Part shown: piece after piece, positions 24,265 through 29,900 of the stretch
How the letters are laid out: every line of letters starts with the position of its first letter
Position numbering within the stretch: the stretch's first letter is position 1
Assembly: GCF_001280005.1 (NCBI RefSeq)
Contig: NZ_LGDW01000496.1
Location: 1 to 29,900 of the forward strand
From: Streptomyces sp. NRRL WC-3618
Lineage (GTDB): Bacteria; Actinomycetota; Actinomycetes; Streptomycetales; Streptomycetaceae
Direction of reading: 5' to 3'
Length of the DNA: 29,900 nucleotides
Notes under the pieces: generated by a model
What the model was told of the DNA's origin: nothing
Databases searched by the model: none
Seen by the model: the letters and a program-made list of their open reading frames with translations, nothing else
Translations under genes and position numbers: made by a program

Positions 24265-24293
24265 CGGTCGCACAGCGGTCGCATACGGTCGCA
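24265..24293. repeat. Three CGGTCGCA direct repeats at one helical turn
   Basis: CGGTCGCA occurs at 24265-24272, 24276-24283 and 24286-24293, so starts are 11 and 10 bp apart. This places them on one face of the helix. They lie about 150 bp upstream of the FAD oxidoreductase start and about 40 bp past the stop of the TIGR01777 gene. Confidence 0.6.
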
Positions 24294-24332
24294 CCCGGTG
24301 ATCCTGGTGCGGGGCAGGGGCGCGGAGAGGGA

Positions 24333-25232
24333 TCAGGCGAGCGCCGCCCGGATCGCGTCGTCGACCTCCGGGAACGAGAACGTGAACCCGGACTCCAGCA
24401 ACCGCTTCGGCAGCACCCGCGCGCTGCCGAGCACCTCCCCGGACATCTCGCCCAGCACCAGCCGCAGCACGGGCGCGGGCACCGTGAAGAGCGTCGGCCG
24501 GTGCAGCACACGCCCCATCGCCGCCGTGATCTCCCGGTTGGTCACCGGCCGCGGTGCCGTCAGATTGAACGCCCCGGACAGCCCGTCGGTGTCGATGAGA
24601 TGCCGGATCGCCGCGACCTCGTCGTGGAGCGCGATGAACGACCAGTACTGGGAACCGTCGCCCATCCGCCCGCCCAGGCCCGCCTTGAACAGCGGAAACA
24701 GCTTTGCCCAGGCCCCGCCCCCGCGCGCCACCACCAGCCCGGTCCGCACGAACACCGTCCGTACGCCCGCATCCTGGGCGGCGCCCGCGGCCCCCTCCCA
24801 CTCCACGCACACCGACGGCAGGAAACCGTCCCCCGCCGGGCTGTCCTCGTCCACGGCCCGCTCGCCGGTCTCCCCGTAGTAGCCCATCGCGCTGCCGTTC
24901 ACGAAGACCCGTGGCGGCTCGTCCAGCGAGGCGACAGCCTCGGCGAGCGTCGCCGTGCCCAGGACCCGGCTGTCGCGGATCGCCCGCTTGTACGAGTCCG
25001 TCCAGCGCCGGTTCCCGATGCCGGCCCCGGCCAGGTTCACCACCGCGGTGCAGCCCGCGAGCCCGGCGGCGTCGACCGTCCGGCGCTCGGGGTCCCAGCG
25101 CACCTCGTCCTTCGCCCGGGGCGCGCGCCGTACCAGGCGGCGCACTTCATGTCCGTCGGCGGTCAGGGACCGCACCAGAGCCGTACCGATGAGACCGGAC
25201 GCACCGGCCACCGCGATTCGCGAGCGTTCCAT
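24333..25232 (-). CDS. TIGR01777 family NAD-dependent epimerase-like protein (YfcH/SulA type)
   Basis: The 299-aa SDR-type protein starts MERSRIAVAGASGLIGTALV with the NAD(P)-binding GxxGxxG (AGASGLIG). It carries VNLAGAGIGNRRWTDSYKRA, NGSAMGYYGETGERAVDEDS (with the YxxxG-type active region of this family), and ends with the DUF1731-type segment (RVLPKRLLESGFTFSFPEVD). The family is conserved but of unknown substrate. ATG 25232 is preferred; another ATG lies three codons upstream at 25241. It is divergent from the GNAT gene with about 60 bp between the starts. It runs in the same direction as the FAD oxidoreductase but 214 bp separate them, so operon membership is unclear. Confidence 0.92.
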   Translation of the reverse strand: MERSRIAVAGASGLIGTALVRSLTADGHEVRRLVRRAPRAKDEVRWDPERRTVDAAGLAGCTAVVNLAGAGIGNRRWTDSYKRAIRDSRVLGTATLAEAVASLDEPPRVFVNGSAMGYYGETGERAVDEDSPAGDGFLPSVCVEWEGAAGAAQDAGVRTVFVRTGLVVARGGGAWAKLFPLFKAGLGGRMGDGSQYWSFIALHDEVAAIRHLIDTDGLSGAFNLTAPRPVTNREITAAMGRVLHRPTLFTVPAPVLRLVLGEMSGEVLGSARVLPKRLLESGFTFSFPEVDDAIRAALA

Positions 25233-25282
25233 ACGCTCCATCCTGCGCCACCGGACCCTGCCCCGCTGTCATACCCCCGCCC

Positions 25283-25288
25283 TATCGT
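25283..25288 (+). promoter_or_regulatory. -10 element for a leaderless GNAT transcript
   Basis: TATCGT (25283-25288) fits TANNNT and is followed, after 6 nt, by the GTG start at 25295 with no ribosome site. The spacing is identical to that before the RDD gene, so a leaderless mRNA is inferred. Confidence 0.5.
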
Positions 25289-25294
25289 GATCCA

Positions 25295-25861
25295 GTGACC
25301 CCCATGCCGCCCGAGCCGCAGCAACCGCGTCAGCCGTACGACGGCCCCGAGCCCCAGGACCGTCCTGCGCGCCCCGAGCCGCTCGTACGCCTCGCCCGGC
25401 CCGAGGACGACGAGGCCCTGGGCAGACTCGACCGCGCCACCTGGTCCACGCTGCACGCCGTCACACCCCGGGCCAGACCGCCGTACACGCCGTTCTTCGG
25501 CGTGAACTCCGTCCCGGGAGACCATCTGGTCGCCGTGACCGGAGACGGCCGGGTCGTCGGCTACATCAAGCTCGCCCGGGCCACTCCGCTCGCGTCGAAC
25601 GCGCACGTGCTCCAGATCCAGGGGTTCGCCGTCTTGGACGAGGCGCGGGGCACGGGCGTCGGACGGCTGCTGATCCGGTCCGCGGTGACCGAGGCCCGCC
25701 GCCGGGGCGCCCTGCGCCTCTCGCTGCGCGTCCTCGGCCACAACACCCCGGCCCGCAAGCTCTACGAGTCGGAGGGCTTCGTCGTCGAGGGCATACAGCC
25801 CCGGGAGTTCCTGCTGGACGGTGAGTTCGTGGACGACGTACTCATGGGCCGGTCGCTCTAG
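25295..25861 (+). CDS. GNAT family N-acetyltransferase
   Basis: The 188-aa protein opens with about 30 Pro/Gln/Arg-rich residues. The GNAT fold follows: VRLARPEDDEALGRLDRATW, GDGRVVGYIKLA, the beta4-acetyl-CoA loop LQIQGFAVLDEARGTGVGRLL (R118-G-T-G-V-G123) and NTPARKLYESEGFVVEG near the end. The acceptor is unknown; the family acetylates amines, including protein N-termini and antibiotics. GTG 25295 is the only good start; ATG three codons later (25304) is an alternative. The TAG stop is followed by a half-copy of the 75-bp inverted-repeat element. It is convergent with the MarP-like protease gene. Confidence 0.92.
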   Translation: MTPMPPEPQQPRQPYDGPEPQDRPARPEPLVRLARPEDDEALGRLDRATWSTLHAVTPRARPPYTPFFGVNSVPGDHLVAVTGDGRVVGYIKLARATPLASNAHVLQIQGFAVLDEARGTGVGRLLIRSAVTEARRRGALRLSLRVLGHNTPARKLYESEGFVVEGIQPREFLLDGEFVDDVLMGRSL

Positions 25862-25863
25862 GG

Positions 25864-25900
25864 CGTGTCCGCAAAGTCCCGTCGTCCGCCGTCGTCCGCC
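25864..25900. mobile_element. Half-copy of the 18-bp inverted-repeat element
   Basis: CGTGTCCGCAAAGTCCCG (25864-25881) is identical to the arm of the element at 22573-22647. It continues as TCGTCCGCC, matching the inside of that element's right arm read in reverse. TCGTCCGCC is then duplicated after one G, and there is no second arm. It starts 2 bp after the GNAT TAG stop. Confidence 0.7.
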
Positions 25901-25916
25901 CACGCGGGCCCTTCTC

Positions 25917-27101
25917 TCACGACGTGACCAGGTCGCCCGTGTCCACCGGCGTCGTCGCCGTCGCCGCGCGTTCGGCGTTGTCGGAGACCTCGTTCACCGT
26001 CAGGACGTAGCCCGTCTCGTTGTCGGACGTCGAGCGGGCGAAGACCACGCCGAACACCTTGCCGTCGGTGGTCAGGAGCGGGCCGCCGGAGTTGCCGGGG
26101 CGGACCGTCGAGCGGATCGAGTAGATCTGGCGGGTCACCGTCTCGCTGTTGTAGATGTTCTGGCCCCTCGCCCGCACCTTGTCGGCGACCGTCGCCGCCT
26201 GCAGGTTCAGGTCGCCGTCCTGCGGATAGCCCGCGACCACCGCCGAGTCGCCCCGCTTCGCGCTGTCGTCGAAGCGCAGCACGGGCGCGCGCAGCTCCGG
26301 GACGTACAGCACGGCCACGTCCTTCTCGGGGTCGAAGAGCACCACCGTCGCCTTGTACGCCGTCCCCACACCGCCGATCCGGACCGTCGGGTCGTCGATG
26401 CCCGCCACCACGTGGGCGTTGGTCATCACATGCCGGGCCGCGTACACGAAACCGCTGCCCTCGCGGCCCTGGGTGCCCGCCACGCCCTCGATCTTGACCG
26501 TGCTCCGCTTGGCCGCGTTCGTCGCGCTCACCGTGACACTGTCACCGGTGGGCTTGGCGACGCTTGTCGCCGGTTCGTTCTCGAAGGGGTTGAAGACCTG
26601 CGGGAAGCCCGCCTGGGTGAGCGCGGACGTGGCCCGCGAGAACCAGGTCGGGGTCGTCGACGGCATCGAGTCCTGGACCGCCCCCAGCAGCGCCGAGTCC
26701 CGGATCGCCGTCGTGACCACCGGCGAGGAGGAGGCCCCCAGGACACTCGCGGCCACCCACGACACCAACAGCACGGCGACCGCGTTCGCCACGGCCCCGC
26801 CGATCCCGTCGGCCACCCGCAGCGGCCCCTGGTCCAGCTCGCGGCGCAGCTTCAGCGCGAATCTGCCCATCAGCTCGTGTCCCACCACGGCCGGCACCAG
26901 CACCGTGAGCACGGCGGTCACCGTCGCCGGGGGCGTGTCCGCCTCCACCAGCTCCATGATCCACGGCAGTACCCACACCCCGATGACGGCGCCGCCCACG
27001 AATCCCGCCAGGGAGACACAGCCCGCCACCAGGCCACGCCGGTACCCCGACGCGGCATAGCCGAGGATCACCAGTAACAGCAGGATGTCGAGCAGGTCCA
27101 C
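25917..27101 (-). CDS. MarP-like membrane-anchored trypsin-fold serine protease with CvpA domain
   Basis: The 394-aa protein has an N-terminal CvpA-type membrane domain with four hydrophobic helices (about 3-25, 28-50, 57-75 and 100-122). A trypsin-like domain (about 195-370) carries the triad His230 (TNAHVV), Asp261 (EKDVAVL) and Ser338 (GNSGGP). This is the layout of mycobacterial MarP (Rv3671c), a periplasmic protease needed for acid and oxidative stress resistance. Triad positions differ by only a few residues from those I recall for MarP. The only cysteine visible is Cys28, so MarP's periplasmic disulfide is absent. The GTG at 27101 follows GAGAGG. It is divergent from a peptidoglycan amidase gene, a possible functional partner. 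Confidence 0.92.
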   Translation of the reverse strand: MDLLDILLLLVILGYAASGYRRGLVAGCVSLAGFVGGAVIGVWVLPWIMELVEADTPPATVTAVLTVLVPAVVGHELMGRFALKLRRELDQGPLRVADGIGGAVANAVAVLLVSWVAASVLGASSSPVVTTAIRDSALLGAVQDSMPSTTPTWFSRATSALTQAGFPQVFNPFENEPATSVAKPTGDSVTVSATNAAKRSTVKIEGVAGTQGREGSGFVYAARHVMTNAHVVAGIDDPTVRIGGVGTAYKATVVLFDPEKDVAVLYVPELRAPVLRFDDSAKRGDSAVVAGYPQDGDLNLQAATVADKVRARGQNIYNSETVTRQIYSIRSTVRPGNSGGPLLTTDGKVFGVVFARSTSDNETGYVLTVNEVSDNAERAATATTPVDTGDLVTS

Positions 27102-27332
27102 TCAGGCCGCCTCTCTCCGGACCCTCGGTGCCCCGTTGGTCCCCCGTACACGCGGTTACATGCGGTAGTACGCGCGGGACGGGCACGGTGATCAGTCGCC
27201 GTTCAGTCACCTGTGCGTATCCGGTCCCTGGACCTCTGAAAACGTCCTGGACCGGAGCATTGGTTCCACCAAGTGGCACACCACACATCGCGGGCGGAGC
27301 GGAACCGGCCCACAGTGGGGCCCATGGGGTCC

Positions 27333-28109
27333 ATGGGTGACTCGCGTGTCCGCCGCGTGCCGCGCGCCGCCCGCGTGGCGCTCTCCTGCATGCCCGGAAT
27401 CGCGGCCGCCGCCGGACTGGTCCTGTGCGCGGCCGGCGTCGACCGTACGCCCGCCCGCCGCACGCACCCCGCGGCGGTCCGCCCGGCCCTCGCCCACCCC
27501 GCCCCGAAACCGCGCATCGTGCCCCGTACCGCCTGGATCGGGGACGCCGAACGCCGCCAGCCACCACCGCGCTACGACGACCGGGTCGTCGCCGTGTTCG
27601 TCCACCACACCGACTCGCCCAACGGCTACGACTGCGCCGACGCGCCCCGCATCATCCGCTACCTGTACGCCGGTCAGACCGGCTCCCGCGACTGGGACGA
27701 CCTCGGCTACAACTTCGTCGTCGACCGCTGCGGCACCGTCTACGAAGGCCGCGCGGGCGGCGTCGACCGCCCCGTGACCGGCGCCCACACCCAGGGCTTC
27801 AACCATCGCACCGCCGGAATCGCCGCCCTCGGCACCTTCACCGCGGGCGTACCCGTGCCGCAGGCCATGACCGACGCGATCGCCGCCGTCGCCGCCTGGA
27901 AACTCGGCCTCTCGGGCATCGACCCGCGCGGCACCGCCCGCCTGGTCTCCAGCAACTCCCTCAGCCGCTGGGCGTCCGGCACGACCGTCACCCTGCCCGC
28001 CCTGGCCGGCCACAACGCGGGCTACATGACGAGCTGCCCCGGCGCCGCCCTCACGGCCCGCCTCCCGGCGATCAGACAGACGGCGGCCCGCCTCCAGGGC
28101 AGACGCTGA
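27333..28109 (+). CDS. Secreted PGRP-type N-acetylmuramoyl-L-alanine amidase
   Basis: The 258-aa protein has a basic N-terminus (RVRRVPRAARVAL), a hydrophobic helix (CMPGIAAAAGLVLCAAGV) consistent with a signal peptide or anchor, then a type 2 amidase/PGRP domain. Metal and active-site residues fit: VFVHHTDSPN (Zn ligand His), YNFVVDRCGTVYEGR, and GHNAGYMTSCPG, in which His and Cys are 8 residues apart as in T7 lysozyme (His122/Cys130). It should cleave the muramoyl-alanine bond in peptidoglycan outside the cell. The start is uncertain: ATGs at 27273, 27324 and 27333 are in frame and none has a strong ribosome site. It is divergent from the MarP-like protease. Confidence 0.9.
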   Translation: MGDSRVRRVPRAARVALSCMPGIAAAAGLVLCAAGVDRTPARRTHPAAVRPALAHPAPKPRIVPRTAWIGDAERRQPPPRYDDRVVAVFVHHTDSPNGYDCADAPRIIRYLYAGQTGSRDWDDLGYNFVVDRCGTVYEGRAGGVDRPVTGAHTQGFNHRTAGIAALGTFTAGVPVPQAMTDAIAAVAAWKLGLSGIDPRGTARLVSSNSLSRWASGTTVTLPALAGHNAGYMTSCPGAALTARLPAIRQTAARLQGRR

Positions 28110-28121
28110 GCTGCGAAAAGA

Positions 28122-28141
28122 GCCCGCGGACACGGGCGGGC
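28122..28141 (-). terminator. Hairpin plus T-rich tail after the DUF4240 gene
   Basis: GCCCGC (28122-28127) pairs with GCGGGC (28136-28141) around an 8-nt loop. On the minus strand it is followed by CTCTTTTCGC, a short U-tract. It lies 15 bp past the DUF4240 stop and could also serve the convergent amidase gene. Confidence 0.5.
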
Positions 28142-28155
28142 GGGGTTACGGCATC

Positions 28156-28680
28156 TCAGGCGCCCTTGAACCGCTGCCACAGCTTGGGGAACCGGTCCGC
28201 GAGCGCCCCCTCGTCCTCCAGGGCGAGCGGCGTGCCCTCGGGCTCCGCCGGCGCGGGCGGAATACCCAGATCCGGGGCGGGGGTACCGGTGAGCTGCTCG
28301 TACGCCTCGTCGGCCGCGTAGCCCAGCTCCTCGCCGTCCCCGTCGATCTCCGGGTCGAAGTCGTCCAGGAGATCGGCGAGCGAGTCCGGGTCGCCGTGCA
28401 GGGCGCCCTCGAAGACCTCGCGGCCCTGCCCGATCAGCCAGCACCGGAAGAAGTCGAAGCCCTCGTCGTCGATGCCGTCGAGCAGCACCCGGGCGGCGCC
28501 CCACAGATCCCAGCGGTACGCACGGTTGTAACGAGCCTCGAAATGCCGGGCGAAGTCGAGGACCGAGTCCGGATCGAGCTGCAGCAACCGTTCGACCAGC
28601 AGGTCGGCCTGGTCCTCGGGGTCACCCTCGGCGGCCTCGCGGGTCGCGTCCACCAGCTTCCAGAAATCCGTCTCGTCCAT
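28156..28680 (-). CDS. DUF4240 domain protein
   Basis: The 174-aa acidic protein begins MDETDFWKLVDATREAAEGD and continues with RHFEARYNRAYRWDLWGAAR, GIDDEGFDFFRCWLIGQGRE and an Asp/Glu-rich stretch (DDFDPEIDGDGEELGYAADEAYEQL), the characteristic layout of DUF4240. No catalytic function is known and no membrane segment is present. The ATG at 28680 directly follows GTG 28683, either of which could start it. No Shine-Dalgarno is present, but GATGCT lies 6 nt upstream of the GTG, a possible leaderless promoter -10. The C-terminal third is Pro/Ala-rich and probably flexible. Confidence 0.88.
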   Translation of the reverse strand: MDETDFWKLVDATREAAEGDPEDQADLLVERLLQLDPDSVLDFARHFEARYNRAYRWDLWGAARVLLDGIDDEGFDFFRCWLIGQGREVFEGALHGDPDSLADLLDDFDPEIDGDGEELGYAADEAYEQLTGTPAPDLGIPPAPAEPEGTPLALEDEGALADRFPKLWQRFKGA

Positions 28681-28724
28681 CACGGGTACAGCATCGTGCC
28701 TATAGGGGACGGACGCACGTGGAG

Positions 28725-29741
28725 CTACCCGGAATGTGACGGGGCGTACAGCGCCGCCAGCCGCCGCGCGTCCCGCGCGAACCGTTCCCGCAGCTCCGGC
28801 GGTGCCAGCACCTCCGCCTCCGGCCCGAGCGCCGCCAGCTGCGTATGGGCGACCTCCGCCGACTCCACGGCGAGCGTCACGGTGACCCGGCCCTGCTCGT
28901 CGGGGTCACCGGCGGCCGACAGCGCGTCGCGGGCGGTCACGGGATCGACGGCGTACGGCAGTCCGCGCGCCCCTTCCGCCGACAGCCGGACGACGACCTC
29001 GGCGCGCAGGATCGACCGCGCGAACTGCCGCGCCCGCTCCTCCCAGAACGCGGGCAGGTCGAAGTCGTCGTCGCGCGTGAAGCGTTCGGCACCGGAGATT
29101 TCGACGGACGTGAACCGGTCGACGCGGTACACCCGAAAGGGCCCGGGGTCGGGTTCGGGATCGGTGTGGTTCGGCACCCGGGCGCACAGATACCAGACGC
29201 CCGCCTTGAGGACGAGCCCGTACGGCTCCAACGCGCGCTCCACCTCGGCCTCTTCGGGGCCGCGCCGGTACCGGGCCAGGATCGGCCGGTCGCCCCACAC
29301 CGCCTCCGCGATCGCCGGCAGCGACTCGGGGGTCGGGGGTTCGCTGAACCAGGCGGGCGCGTCCAGATGAAAGCGCTGGGCGGCTGTACGGGGGGTGTCG
29401 CGGAGGGAGGGCAGGAGAGCGGCGGCGACCTTGAGGCGGGCCGCCGAGGCGGTGTCCTCCAGTCCCATCTCGCGCAGGGCGCCCGGGACGCCGCTGAGGA
29501 ACAGTGCCTCGGCCTCGGGGCGGGCGAGTCCGGTGAGGCGGGTCCGGTATCCCCCGATCAGCCGGTATCCGCCGGCCCGTCCCCGGTCGGCGTACACGGG
29601 TACGCCGGCCTCGGACAGGGCCTGTGCGTCGCGGGTGACGGTGCGCTCGGACACGTCCAGTTCCCGGGCGAGTTCGGCGCCGGTCATGGAGGGCCGGGCC
29701 TGGAGCAGCAGCACCATCTTGATGAGGCGGGCAGCACGCAT
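28725..29741 (-). CDS. WYL-domain transcriptional regulator (HTH_11/YafY type)
   Basis: The 338-aa protein has an N-terminal winged HTH (MRAARLIKMVLLLQARPSMT, then GAELARELDVSERTVTRDAQ, ending GYRLIGG). A linker is followed by a WYL domain (about 140-225: PILARYRRGPEEAEVERALE and GLVLKAGVWYLCARV, with Trp-Tyr-Leu in place) and a C-terminal WCX extension. Such regulators sense nucleic-acid or small-molecule ligands; the target is unknown. The ATG at 29741 is right: the frame continues to 29861, but that part is translated from a dispersed intergenic repeat. No ribosome site is visible, and CATCAT 6 nt upstream may be a -10 for a leaderless transcript. Confidence 0.92.
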   Translation of the reverse strand: MRAARLIKMVLLLQARPSMTGAELARELDVSERTVTRDAQALSEAGVPVYADRGRAGGYRLIGGYRTRLTGLARPEAEALFLSGVPGALREMGLEDTASAARLKVAAALLPSLRDTPRTAAQRFHLDAPAWFSEPPTPESLPAIAEAVWGDRPILARYRRGPEEAEVERALEPYGLVLKAGVWYLCARVPNHTDPEPDPGPFRVYRVDRFTSVEISGAERFTRDDDFDLPAFWEERARQFARSILRAEVVVRLSAEGARGLPYAVDPVTARDALSAAGDPDEQGRVTVTLAVESAEVAHTQLAALGPEAEVLAPPELRERFARDARRLAALYAPSHSG

Positions 29742-29779
29742 GGGGTCATGATGCCGGGCGGCGCGCCGAGGGGTGTTCT

Positions 29780-29895
29780 GGCCCCCGCCGCCCCTACCCG
29801 TCCCATCCCCGGGGGCTGCGCCCCAGACCCCCCTTCGGCCCTGAAGGGGCCTCGTCCTCAAACGCCGGACGGGCTGAGAGGCCTGGGCCTGGGCC
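29780..29895 (-). repeat. Intergenic structured repeat, copy B
   Basis: This is the reverse-orientation partner of the repeat at 19930-20048. On the minus strand it reads GGCCCAGGCCCAGGC, CAGCCCGTCCGGCGTTTGAG, a GGCCC/GGGCC stem around CTTCA, GGGGC/GCCCC around GCA, then GGGACGGG and GGGGCGGCGGGGGCC. Compared with copy A the core is identical over 25 bp, and stem changes are mostly compensated or conservative. It lies directly upstream of the WYL regulator gene and runs to the window edge. Confidence 0.85.
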
Positions 29896-29900
29896 TGATA

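Noticed and set aside
29742..29861. N-terminal extension of the WYL regulator
   Set aside because: The extra 40 residues are translated from the dispersed repeat copy B, and the HTH domain starts properly at the ATG at 29741.

Overview
The window reads as chromosomal DNA of a Streptomyces (or very close actinomycete). It is about 70% GC, with many GTG starts, long antisense shadow ORFs, a GlnR-type operator in front of glnA, and the lipB-lipA / DUF4191 / RDD / glnA order familiar from Streptomyces chromosomes. No rRNA, tRNA, CRISPR array, integrase or transposase gene was seen.

Region 1 (about 1-9200) looks accessory and stress- or envelope-oriented. It holds a DUF2252 protein, a small charged DUF6381-like protein, and a tightly packed minus-strand operon (7233 to 2929): HdeD-like DUF308 protein, a 92-aa disordered protein, BrkB/YihY, a SHOCT-domain membrane protein, a DUF7144-like tetraspan protein and a diacylglycerol/sphingosine-type lipid kinase. 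Divergent from the operon is a K+ channel with a TVGFGD filter. Two further small or membrane proteins follow. Region 2 (9238-14706) holds a DHA2 drug-efflux transporter preceded by a 906-aa ATP-binding LuxR (LAL/MalT-like) regulator on the same strand, and a class II glutamine amidotransferase.

Region 3 (14901-20871) is conserved core. It contains glnA (GSI, 469 aa, adenylylation Tyr397) behind a clear GlnR operator, then an RDD protein, a DUF4191 protein, a 66-aa protein, and the lipoate genes lipA and lipB. Region 4 (21131-29741) contains an NsdA-like HTH/TPR regulator, an FAD amine oxidase-like protein, a TIGR01777 epimerase, a GNAT acetyltransferase, a MarP-like membrane serine protease, a peptidoglycan-recognition amidase, a DUF4240 protein and a WYL-domain regulator.

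The most interesting non-genic signals are repeats. A ~118-bp structured intergenic repeat occurs twice in opposite orientation (19930-20048 and 29780-29895). A 75-bp element with perfect 18-bp terminal inverted repeats (22573-22647) has a half-copy at 25864, and both copies abut a gene's TAG stop codon. A 15-bp tandem array (11004-11076) replicates the last codons plus stop of the LuxR gene. Three 16-bp repeats lie in the glnA 3' region, and two unrelated genes carry in-frame 9-bp repeats. Several very strong bidirectional terminators separate convergent genes. Functional calls rest on motif recognition by eye; nothing was searched against a database.
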